Source: Pelosinus propionicus DSM 13327
GTDB taxonomy: Bacteria; Bacillota; Negativicutes; DSM-13327
Assembly (NCBI RefSeq): GCF_900114615.1
Contig: NZ_FOTS01000042.1
Coordinates: 1-45,529, forward strand
Direction of reading: 5' to 3'
Length of the DNA: 45,529 nt
Below, in pieces: positions 31,057-38,928 of the stretch. Both the position numbers and the translations under genes were made by a program. How positions within the stretch are numbered: position 1 is the first letter of the stretch; each line of letters opens with the position of its first letter. The notes under the pieces were generated by a model, which was not told the origin of the DNA, did no database searches, and was given only the letters and a program-made list of their open reading frames with translations.

Positions 31057-32019
31057 ATGAATAGAGTAACAAGTATACTAATCGTTTTATTATTGGCTGT
31101 CAGTAGTATTTTCTTGTTTAGAGGGCAGTCAGAACCGGTAGTAAATCAGTCAAATCGCTATAGTGTAACTGACAGTGCCGGCAGACAAGTGGAAATCCCA
31201 CGGCAGCCTCAACGGGTGATTGTGTTAAATGCTTCGAATCTGGAATTATTCTATGCAGTCGGTGGAAAGGTAATTGGACGTCCTACTACAGAGGCTTTGC
31301 CACAGGCTGTTAAGGATGCTGTTCAGCAAGTGCCGACTGTTGGCATTACACCTAACCCTAACATTGAACAGATAATAGGACTAAAACCTGACTTGATTTT
31401 AGGAGTTAACATGCCGTTTCATCATAATTTGATTCCAGTGTTAGACAAAGCGGGCGTTCCCATTTTGCTGCAATCCCTTGAAAACTATCAACAAATTATT
31501 GATACGCTGCATTTTTATGGCGAATTAACTGGAAAACCGGATCAGGCAGATGCGCAAATCAAGCAGATTCAGTCCTGCTACGAAGAGATAATGAGTCAGA
31601 ATAAAGATCGTATGGCTCCTAAAGTGGTAATTGTATGGGGATCATCGGAGAGCTTCCATATGGCAACATCCCGCAGCTTTAGCGGCGACTTGCTGAAACG
31701 CCTAGGGGCAGTTAATATTGCTGACCAGGGAGATGACGGTGGTGGGCAAATGGGCTATGTACCATTAAGCATGGAATATGTTGCGAAGCAAAATCCGGAT
31801 ATGATTTTTTTGATTACCCATAGTTCTGATGAGAAAATTAATGAGAAGTTTCGCAATGAATTGGCTAATCATCCTGCATGGCAGGGACTAAAAGCTGTCA
31901 AATCCAATCAAGTTCATCAGTTGCCTTATCGTTTATTTGCTGTCAACCCTGGTACACAGGTAGGAGAGGCCTTGACCGTTTTAGCTGGTTTTTTATATCC
32001 GGAGGTGGCAAAGCAATGA
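31057..32019 (+). CDS. Heme-type ABC transporter substrate-binding protein
   Basis: 320 residues with a hydrophobic N-terminal export signal (about 5-22), no lipobox cysteine visible. The FecB/HmuT-type binding domain starts RYSVTDSAGRQVEIPRQPQR and contains LNASNLELFYAVGG and IIGLKPDLIL. It would carry heme or a related tetrapyrrole or ferric chelate in the periplasm to the permease. First gene of importer operon (31057-35844); its stop overlaps the permease start as ATGA. Heme as ligand comes from the HutW, ChaN and receptor neighbours. Confidence 0.88.
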   Translation: MNRVTSILIVLLLAVSSIFLFRGQSEPVVNQSNRYSVTDSAGRQVEIPRQPQRVIVLNASNLELFYAVGGKVIGRPTTEALPQAVKDAVQQVPTVGITPNPNIEQIIGLKPDLILGVNMPFHHNLIPVLDKAGVPILLQSLENYQQIIDTLHFYGELTGKPDQADAQIKQIQSCYEEIMSQNKDRMAPKVVIVWGSSESFHMATSRSFSGDLLKRLGAVNIADQGDDGGGQMGYVPLSMEYVAKQNPDMIFLITHSSDEKINEKFRNELANHPAWQGLKAVKSNQVHQLPYRLFAVNPGTQVGEALTVLAGFLYPEVAKQ

Positions 32020-33020
32020 GAGAAATTGTAATTGATCCTCGCGGGGCTTGGCGAACGGGAATCAGTATAACCGGACTAGTTGCACTGGTGGCGGCCTTAT
32101 TTTGGGGGATCAGAGTGGGAGCTGTACCCTTTAGTACTTATGATATATGGAATGTTTTTATTGCTCCGTCCGCCAATGAAGCCTATCAAATTATCTATAA
32201 TATCAGGGTGCCCAGGGTATTGGTTGGTGCGTTAACCGGGATCAATTTAGCCTTAGCCGGCTGCATCCTGCAAGGGGTGTTGCGCAATCCTTTAGCCGAT
32301 CCTGGAATTATTGGAGTCTCAGCGGGAGCTGGTCTGGCAGCTATGTCCGTAATGATTTTGTGGCCTGGGCCTATGGCATTAGTACCGGCCGCTGCTTTCC
32401 TTGGAGCTCTGCTGGCTGCTGGAATTGTATTTTTATTGTCCTGGGATCGGGGAATTCAGCCTCTGAGACTGATCTTGGCTGGTGTAGCTCTGGCTGCCTT
32501 CTTTGGCGGCGGCATGAGTGCTCTTATGGTCTTTCATTCCGATAAAGTACAGGGGACGGTCAACTGGATGGCTGGAGGATTTCAGGGGCGCAGCTGGAAT
32601 CATGTGCAGATGATTCTGCCTTACAGCTTGATCGGAGTTTTAGGGGCTATGCTTTCTTACCGTCAGTTAAATGCATTGCAGCTGGGTGATGAAGTTGCCA
32701 AAGGTTTGGGGATAAGAGTGGAAAAAGCACGTTTTTTCCTGGTTATTTTGGCAGCCTTGCTGGCAGCTTCGGCAGTCAGTGTGGCGGGTCTCCTAGGTTT
32801 TGTTGGACTTATTATCCCCCATATTGCCCGCATGCTGGTCGGTTCGGATTTTGAATATCTGATGCCCTGTGCAGCCGTACTGGGAGCTACGATTGTAGTG
32901 GCCGCAGACACCGTCTCACGTACTATATTCAGTCCGGTGGAAGTACCAGTAGGAATTTTTATGGCCTTTTTAGGAGCTCCGTTCTTTCTTTATTTACTGC
33001 GAAAGGGGATGCAGCGATGA
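32016..33020 (+). CDS. FecCD-type ABC permease, heme importer
   Basis: 334 residues, about ten membrane segments. Typical FecCD/BtuC features: IRVPRVLVGALTGINLALAG, GVLRNPLADPGIIGVSAGA, and the ATPase-coupling part GLLGFVGLIIPHIAR. ATG 32016 overlaps the previous stop by ATGA; a longer upstream frame lies inside the binding-protein gene and is not used. The inner-membrane channel of the importer. Confidence 0.94.
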   Translation: MREIVIDPRGAWRTGISITGLVALVAALFWGIRVGAVPFSTYDIWNVFIAPSANEAYQIIYNIRVPRVLVGALTGINLALAGCILQGVLRNPLADPGIIGVSAGAGLAAMSVMILWPGPMALVPAAAFLGALLAAGIVFLLSWDRGIQPLRLILAGVALAAFFGGGMSALMVFHSDKVQGTVNWMAGGFQGRSWNHVQMILPYSLIGVLGAMLSYRQLNALQLGDEVAKGLGIRVEKARFFLVILAALLAASAVSVAGLLGFVGLIIPHIARMLVGSDFEYLMPCAAVLGATIVVAADTVSRTIFSPVEVPVGIFMAFLGAPFFLYLLRKGMQR

Positions 33021-33844
33021 ATCATACCATTAAAGCCCAATCCATTACACTTGGCTATGGCGGTAAAGTGATCATTCCTAAAATGGATATTGTAATCGAC
33101 AAACCGGAAATCATCTCCATTATTGGACCCAACGGGTCAGGAAAATCCACCTTATTGAAAGCATTAAGCCGTTTATTGGTTCCTTTGGCTGGCTGCGCTT
33201 TACTGGATGGAAAGGATATTTATCAATTACAGCCAGGGCAAGTAGCTAAAATCATGGCAATCTTGCCTCAGACCGTACATGCGCCGGGAGACATGACAGT
33301 TTGTGATTTGGTGGCTTACGGGCGTATGCCTTATAAAAAAATCTTTGAGAAATTGGCTAGTGATGATCAAGAGTGTATAACAGCAGCAATGGAAGCCACT
33401 GGTATTCAGCAAATGCTGCACCGACGTCTAGACAGCTTGTCAGGAGGGGAAAGACAGCGGGCTTGGCTGGCTATGGCCTTGGCCCAGGAGCCTCGTATCC
33501 TTTTATTAGATGAACCGACAACCTATCTGGATATTCATCACCAGCTGGAATTAATGAAGCTGGTTCGCAAACTGCATCAGGATATGCAGATTACTATTAT
33601 TATGGTTCTGCATGATTTAAACCATGCAGCGCGCTTTAGCCACCGTGTGATTGCGGTCAAAGATGGTCTGTTATTTGCGGATGGGCCAGTGGAAGAAGTA
33701 TTTACGGTAGAAAACTTACGGGCTTTATACGGAGTCGAAACAACGATTATGACCATTGACCAAGGAGGAAGTTCACATCTTGTCTGTTTTCCTCACGACA
33801 GCTGCCTGAAAAAGGAGGATGGCTGTGCACCGGCTGTACGATGA
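33017..33844 (+). CDS. ABC transporter ATP-binding protein, heme importer
   Basis: 275 residues. Walker A GPNGSGKST (37-45), signature LSGGERQ (141-147), Walker B ILLLDEP (161-167), switch histidine in VLHDLNHA. Typical FecE/BtuD/HmuV family. It starts inside the permease stop (ATGA). It powers import with two copies per complex. Confidence 0.95.
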   Translation: MNHTIKAQSITLGYGGKVIIPKMDIVIDKPEIISIIGPNGSGKSTLLKALSRLLVPLAGCALLDGKDIYQLQPGQVAKIMAILPQTVHAPGDMTVCDLVAYGRMPYKKIFEKLASDDQECITAAMEATGIQQMLHRRLDSLSGGERQRAWLAMALAQEPRILLLDEPTTYLDIHHQLELMKLVRKLHQDMQITIIMVLHDLNHAARFSHRVIAVKDGLLFADGPVEEVFTVENLRALYGVETTIMTIDQGGSSHLVCFPHDSCLKKEDGCAPAVR

Positions 33845-33892
33845 ATAATAGCAGAGTGGTAAAATTAGATTTTTTAAATAGGAGGTATTTCA

Positions 33893-34441
33893 ATGCAAAC
33901 GCTAATTGTTTATTCCAGTCTTACGGGCAATACCAAGAAGGTGGCGGAGGCGATCTATAAAGTCTTTGGTGAAAAGGCTGACTTGTTACCAGTTGAGATG
34001 GCACCGGCACCGACAGACTATGATTTTATAATAGTCGGCTTTTGGGTTGACAAAGGAACAGCTGATAAAAAGACCCAGGAGTATCTCAAAATCATTCAGG
34101 ATAAACCTGTTGCTTTATTTGCTACATTAGGAGCCTATCCTGATTCAGAACATGCTGCCAGCAGTCTCAAAAATGCAGCTGCATTTCTGAATAGTAGCAA
34201 TCAATTGGCGGGAACTTTTATATGTCAGGGGAAAATAGATCCGAAGCTAATTGAACAATTTAGAAACATGCCGGGAAATCATCCTCATGCTGCTACCCCA
34301 GAAAGGATGGAACGCTATAAGAAAGCTGCCAGCCATCCTGATGCCAGCGATCTAAATGCAGCTCAGGCTGTTTTTACCGATATAAAAAATAACTTCGATC
34401 AAATTGCGAGGCAAGGGAAAGGTAAGGTGACGACCTCTTGA
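33893..34441 (+). CDS. Flavodoxin family protein
   Basis: 182 residues. The FMN phosphate loop is SSLTGNTKKVA at 8-18. Further on FIIVGFWVDKGTADKKTQEY and FATLGAYPDS line the flavin site. It lies between the heme importer and the HutW-like enzyme and overlaps the latter by four bases, so it probably supplies electrons to that radical SAM enzyme, as flavodoxins do for ChuW (known of the pathway; inferred here). It is longer than a minimal flavodoxin and has a charged C-terminal tail. GGAGG precedes the ATG. Confidence 0.88.
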   Translation: MQTLIVYSSLTGNTKKVAEAIYKVFGEKADLLPVEMAPAPTDYDFIIVGFWVDKGTADKKTQEYLKIIQDKPVALFATLGAYPDSEHAASSLKNAAAFLNSSNQLAGTFICQGKIDPKLIEQFRNMPGNHPHAATPERMERYKKAASHPDASDLNAAQAVFTDIKNNFDQIARQGKGKVTTS

Positions 34442-35844
34442 AGGGAAGTAGATTAAAACAAATTCTGACCAACATGAGTCCAGAGCAATATGCCTTGACC
34501 GTCGGCACGGCAGCTGAAGAGTCACTGGTAGAAGCCTTTGTAAAACGCCGAGTTGTTCATGCCGGAGTTAGAGGAAAACCGATCATGCCGGGAGATTGGC
34601 AAGTGACATGGCAGTCTTTACAGGGACAAAGCCAAGAAAATGAACAACGTGTGGCATATATCCATATTCCCTTTTGCCGGCATCGTTGTCTATATTGCGG
34701 CTTTTTTCAAAACTACTCAGAAGAAGAGTCAGAAGCGGTTTACATTGATCATTTAATTAAAGAACTGCAGATGAGCAGAGATAGTCCTTATTTATCCAGT
34801 GGACCGGTTAATGCCGTATTTATCGGCGGCGGGACTCCCAGTACTCTGGCACCTCAGCAGGTTGCCAGGCTGCTTGATGCCATCCGGGACTGTTTGCCCC
34901 TAGCCAATGATTATGAATTAACGTTAGAAGGGAGGGTTAATGACTTAGTTCCATCTAAAATAGAAGCTTGGCTGGATCATGGGGTAAACCGTGTATCGAT
35001 TGGTGTGCAGTCCTTCAATCCTGAAGTACGGCGAGGGGTTGGCCGGCTGGATGATACACAGACCATTCTTAAAAGGCTGGAATTATTGACAAGTTATAAC
35101 CAGGCTGCCGTTATTATTGATTTGATTTATGGTCTGCCGAACCAGACGAATCAAATTTGGGCCAATGATATCAGCCTATTGAAAACGGCAGCCATTGATG
35201 GAATGGATTTGTATCAGTTAAACATTTTTGAAAACAGTGCCTTGCAGCAGGCGATCCATGCCGGTAAGCTGTCGCCAGCTGCTACAACGGCCCAGCAAGC
35301 TCGAATGTTTGCTGCAGCCGAAGCGGAACTGTCCGCTCCTATATTTTCTCGGCTCAGTATTTGCCATTGGAGGAAGACCAACCGTGAGAGAAGTATATAC
35401 AATACCCTAACGAAAGCAGGTCACAGTGTAATTCCCTTTGGTGCCGGTGCCGGCGGTAGTATTGGCGGTGTGGCTATGTTTTTAAATCGGGATGTCGATA
35501 ACTATATGAAAAGTGTTGAGCAAGGTCAGAAACCATTGGCTGGCATGATGATGCAGCCAGCTGACAGCGGATTGCACAATATGGTTATTGGGCAACTCGA
35601 ACGGGGTTATTTACAACTTAGTGTCTTGGCAGCCTGCTATGGACCTGCTGCTTTGGAATTAGAATCATTGCTAGAAATTTGGCAAGGACGTGGTCTTCTT
35701 GAAATTGGTCCGGCAGCTGCTCGCCTGACAGTAGCTGGTCAGTTTTGGTATATGAATATCGCCCAATCAATATTAGAATGCTTGCATGCTCTGCTAGATG
35801 GTGAACATTCAGTGGAAGTGCAGCCTATAGCGGCCCAAGGCTAA
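34438..35844 (+). CDS. hutW: HutW/ChuW-type radical SAM heme-degrading enzyme
   Basis: 468 residues. The radical SAM cluster motif CxxxCxxC is C80-RHR-C84-LY-C87 in HIPFCRHRCLYCGFF. HemW-family core follows: VFIGGGTPSTL, VNRVSIGVQSFNPEVRRGVGR, DLIYGLPNQT. The N-terminal 70-residue extension and location with heme import genes favour ChuW/HutW, which opens the porphyrin ring without oxygen, over the HemW heme chaperone. The start is TTG 34438, overlapping the flavodoxin stop (TTGA), with AAGGTG upstream. Heme degradation is by family and context, not proven. Confidence 0.83.
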   Translation: MKGSRLKQILTNMSPEQYALTVGTAAEESLVEAFVKRRVVHAGVRGKPIMPGDWQVTWQSLQGQSQENEQRVAYIHIPFCRHRCLYCGFFQNYSEEESEAVYIDHLIKELQMSRDSPYLSSGPVNAVFIGGGTPSTLAPQQVARLLDAIRDCLPLANDYELTLEGRVNDLVPSKIEAWLDHGVNRVSIGVQSFNPEVRRGVGRLDDTQTILKRLELLTSYNQAAVIIDLIYGLPNQTNQIWANDISLLKTAAIDGMDLYQLNIFENSALQQAIHAGKLSPAATTAQQARMFAAAEAELSAPIFSRLSICHWRKTNRERSIYNTLTKAGHSVIPFGAGAGGSIGGVAMFLNRDVDNYMKSVEQGQKPLAGMMMQPADSGLHNMVIGQLERGYLQLSVLAACYGPAALELESLLEIWQGRGLLEIGPAAARLTVAGQFWYMNIAQSILECLHALLDGEHSVEVQPIAAQG

Positions 35845-35858
35845 TTGCCGGGCCATTT

Positions 35859-35906
35859 TAGAGAGCCTGTGAGCTCCATGACGGTCTATTGCCGCATGGA
35901 GTTTTG
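35859..35906 (+). promoter_or_regulatory. Conserved leader element, copy 3 (before the TonB-dependent receptor)
   Basis: TAGAGAGCCTGTGAGCTCC, hairpin CTCCATG / CATGGAG (35874-35880 / 35895-35901) with an inner CGG/CCG pair, then TTTTGTTATTTT. It starts 15 bases after the hutW stop and lies 113 bases before the receptor gene, so it could limit read-through into the receptor. Confidence 0.72.
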
Positions 35907-36018
35907 TTATTTTCTGTTTCTAATCACGCAAGGTAGTGAAAGGCGTCGATTATGAACCCCAGTTAGCTCTTAGATCAAGGTATCGATTTTACTACAATAT
36001 AAGAAAGGAAGATCGTAT

Positions 36019-37962
36019 ATGAAAATAAGACAATATCGGACGAAAAGCAAAGTCGCGTTATTAAGTCTTGGTATTATGGCGGCATCGATTCTGCCAGCTT
36101 ACGCCGAGGAGGAACCTTACCAGTTTAGTGAGGTAGTGGTTACGGCCACCCGGACCAAACAGAATATAAAAGATATACCAGCTAGTGTTGAGGTTATCAC
36201 TCGGCAAGATATCGAAACCATGGGGGCTGACAGTGTAGTAGCAGCATTGAAGCTGGCCATGAATTTAAATCTTTCTGAAGCGGGAATGACAGGTAATCAG
36301 GTTAGTTTGCGTGGTATGAATACGAATCAGTCCCTAATTTTGATTGATGGTCGGCGTATGGCAGGGGAAGATACAGGATCAACCATGAATTATTACGAGT
36401 TAAACCGGATTAATATTAATAATGTGGAACGGATCGAAATCGTACGGGGGCCAGTTAGTTCTCTTTATGGATCAGATGCTTTAGGCGGCGTCATCAATAT
36501 TATTATGCGTAAATCGGAAAAACCACAGACTACCGTGGGCTTGTCGAGCGGCAGCAAGCAGCAAAACGCTTCATTCCGCTTTGACTTAGGTAAAGAAGGA
36601 AAATGGGCATGGGTAGTGGATTCACTATTTACCGAGATTAAAGAGAGGTCACGAACTGATAGTACCAATATGTATGGTCCGCGCCAGTTCTATAATATCA
36701 GTGGAACATATGATATATCGCCCGATAAGAATCTCGATGTTTTTTATGAAAGAATGAGTGAACATTTGAAATCAGGATTTACGGATGGCAGCAGAGATTA
36801 TTATACCAATGCGAGAAGTTCCTACGGCATTAATTATCGTGGTATCAGTTCACGAGGTAATTATGAATTGCGGACTTATTTTAATCAGCTGGAAAAAAAT
36901 AATGATACATTGCTTGAAAGTGGAACATATAGTGACTTTGACAGAGCAAAGTATAAAACCTGGGTAGTTGATGGAAAAAATACAGTAAAATTGGATGATG
37001 AGCATGTATTGACATTTGGTGGTGAATATCGGTCGTCTTATTATCGGGGGACCCGGCTGGAAGACAATGGCGATCACGCTTCGACGATCATTGAGCATGG
37101 AATAAGCAAACCCATATCAGAAAAAGAAATAAAATATCAGGCCGCCTATATACAAGATGAGTGGGCTGTTAATGGCAAACTTTTAATTATTCCATCCTTG
37201 CGCTATGATAACAGTAATAAATTTGGCGATGATTTTAGTCCTAAAATCGGTATGACTTATAAAATGGATAACAACTATCGTTTTAAAGCAAATTTTGGAA
37301 AAGGGTTTAAAGCACCCACTGTCAGTGAGTTATATATGAAAATGACTCATCGCCCGATACCCAACATGACTGTTATTGTTGCTGGGAATCCAGATTTAAA
37401 ACCGGAAAAATCGACTAATTATGATGTAAGTTTTGAAGGCGAAAGAGGAAATGATTTTGGAAAAGTAACCTACTTTTATAACGATGTTACCGACCTGATT
37501 GGAACAGATGATACAATGAGTTACATTCCAGGGACTGGGATGGTTTATAACTCAAAATATGTTAATATTGATAAAGCTAAGATAAGAGGCATTGAACTTG
37601 AAGCTGGAAGGCATCTGAACGATAAGTTTACTCTAAAATCCGCTTATAATTATCTGGACGCTGAAAATTCCAAAACTCATGAACGTCTGAGCAGCAGGGC
37701 AAAAAACAGGTATTCGCTGCAGCTGCATTATGATGATATTCAAAATACAGGAATCAGTGGTATTCTATGGCATGAATGGGTGCGTGATTATCGCTATGTT
37801 GAGACTGATTATAACTATAATACATTAAACTTTGTGATCAACAAAAAATGGAATGATAAGTATGACTCTTACTTTGGTATTGATAATATTCTCGATAAAA
37901 AAATCGATGCTTTGATCCTCGAAGGCCGTTTGTGGAGATTTGGCATGAGTATCACAATATGA
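36019..37962 (+). CDS. TonB-dependent outer-membrane receptor, probably for heme
   Basis: 647 residues. Signal peptide 1-29 (ILPAYA). TonB box SEVVVTAT (37-44). Plug domain about 45-165 (DIPASVEVITRQDIE, RIEIVRGPVSSLYGSDALGG). 22-strand barrel to the C-terminus, ending RLWRFGMSITI. FKAP (430-433), H444 and NPDL (457-460) resemble the FRAP-His-NPNL region of heme receptors. It would pass heme across the outer membrane with TonB energy. ATGA overlap couples it to the ChaN-like gene. Confidence 0.9.
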   Translation: MKIRQYRTKSKVALLSLGIMAASILPAYAEEEPYQFSEVVVTATRTKQNIKDIPASVEVITRQDIETMGADSVVAALKLAMNLNLSEAGMTGNQVSLRGMNTNQSLILIDGRRMAGEDTGSTMNYYELNRININNVERIEIVRGPVSSLYGSDALGGVINIIMRKSEKPQTTVGLSSGSKQQNASFRFDLGKEGKWAWVVDSLFTEIKERSRTDSTNMYGPRQFYNISGTYDISPDKNLDVFYERMSEHLKSGFTDGSRDYYTNARSSYGINYRGISSRGNYELRTYFNQLEKNNDTLLESGTYSDFDRAKYKTWVVDGKNTVKLDDEHVLTFGGEYRSSYYRGTRLEDNGDHASTIIEHGISKPISEKEIKYQAAYIQDEWAVNGKLLIIPSLRYDNSNKFGDDFSPKIGMTYKMDNNYRFKANFGKGFKAPTVSELYMKMTHRPIPNMTVIVAGNPDLKPEKSTNYDVSFEGERGNDFGKVTYFYNDVTDLIGTDDTMSYIPGTGMVYNSKYVNIDKAKIRGIELEAGRHLNDKFTLKSAYNYLDAENSKTHERLSSRAKNRYSLQLHYDDIQNTGISGILWHEWVRDYRYVETDYNYNTLNFVINKKWNDKYDSYFGIDNILDKKIDALILEGRLWRFGMSITI

Positions 37963-38846
37963 AGTTAATGATGAGATCAATTACATTGTTAATTGCCATA
38001 TGGATGACTTTTTTCTCTCTTATGGCAGAGGCGAATGCAGCTGCTTATCAGTGCTATGAGACCCGTTCTGGGAAAGCTATGTCAATAGATGATATAAGTC
38101 ATCTAGCCAGGGATTACAATGTCGTGATATTCGGCGAATATCACGATAATCAGGCCCTTCACCGCTTGGAAGAAGAGCTGCTGCGAGTTGTTTATGCCCA
38201 ACATTCCAAGCTGACCATCTCTTTGGAAATGTTTGAACGCGATGTACAGCAGCCGTTGAATAACTACTTGACCGGTGACATCAATGAAACCACTTTCTTA
38301 GCCCAGTCCCGTCCCTGGGCAAGCTACCAAAGCGATTACCGGCCCTTAGTTGAGTTTGCTAAAAAGAAAAGACTGCAAGTGCTTGCCGCAAATATTCCCC
38401 GACCGATGGCCGCTCACTATGCGAAACAGGGTTCAATGGAAGAGGCTGATGAAGAGATGCGACAGTATCTGCCTGCGGTTCACCTAACTCCTGACGGCGA
38501 ATACAAGCAGCGTTTTTTTGCCCAGATGCAGTCCATAAAGGCTATGCCCAAAGAGCAAATGGAGGCTTTTTACCGAGCCCAGTGCCTGAAGGATGATACG
38601 ATGGCCGAAAGCATAGTAGAATATCACCGCCTCTATCCCGATAGAAAAATTATCCACTACCAGGGAGATTTCCATAGTCGCTATCGGCTGGGTGTCATCG
38701 AAAAAGTCCAGGCACTGGAGCCGGGCTTGAAGATTCTAGTTATCACACCTGTCCTTGTGGATGACTTTGGGGACGAGGCGGCCAAAGCCAGGAATCTGCA
38801 GGCCGATGGTGACATCGTGGTATTTGTTAAAAAGACAGCACTTTAA
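37959..38846 (+). CDS. ChaN-like heme-binding uptake protein
   Basis: 295 residues from ATG 37959, which overlaps the receptor stop. The export signal is about 5-30 (LLIAIWMTFFSLMAEANAA). The ChaN/Tiki-type domain has FGEYHDNQALHRLEEELL, SLEMFERDVQQPL, LAANIPRPMAAHYA and IHYQGDFHSRYRLGV. ChaN proteins bind stacked heme and help pass it inward. No clear lipobox. The context confirms a heme role. Confidence 0.88.
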   Translation: MKLMMRSITLLIAIWMTFFSLMAEANAAAYQCYETRSGKAMSIDDISHLARDYNVVIFGEYHDNQALHRLEEELLRVVYAQHSKLTISLEMFERDVQQPLNNYLTGDINETTFLAQSRPWASYQSDYRPLVEFAKKKRLQVLAANIPRPMAAHYAKQGSMEEADEEMRQYLPAVHLTPDGEYKQRFFAQMQSIKAMPKEQMEAFYRAQCLKDDTMAESIVEYHRLYPDRKIIHYQGDFHSRYRLGVIEKVQALEPGLKILVITPVLVDDFGDEAAKARNLQADGDIVVFVKKTAL

Positions 38847-38861
38847 GAAGGGAATTAAAAT

Positions 38862-38902
38862 AAAAAACCAGGGATACCGCAAGTGGTAGTCCCTGGTTTT
38901 TT
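38862..38902. terminator. Bidirectional terminator between the heme operon and second receptor gene
   Basis: A 13-bp stem AAAAAACCAGGGA / TCCCTGGTTTTTT with ACC/GGT inside. A and T runs on both sides. Confidence 0.9.
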
Positions 38903-38928
38903 GGGTTACGATTGTCTAAGGACTTTTC

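Noticed and set aside
31878-32015. N-terminal extension of the FecCD permease
   Set aside because: The extra 46 codons overlap the binding-protein gene; the ATGA overlap with GGAGG at 32001 gives the usual start.
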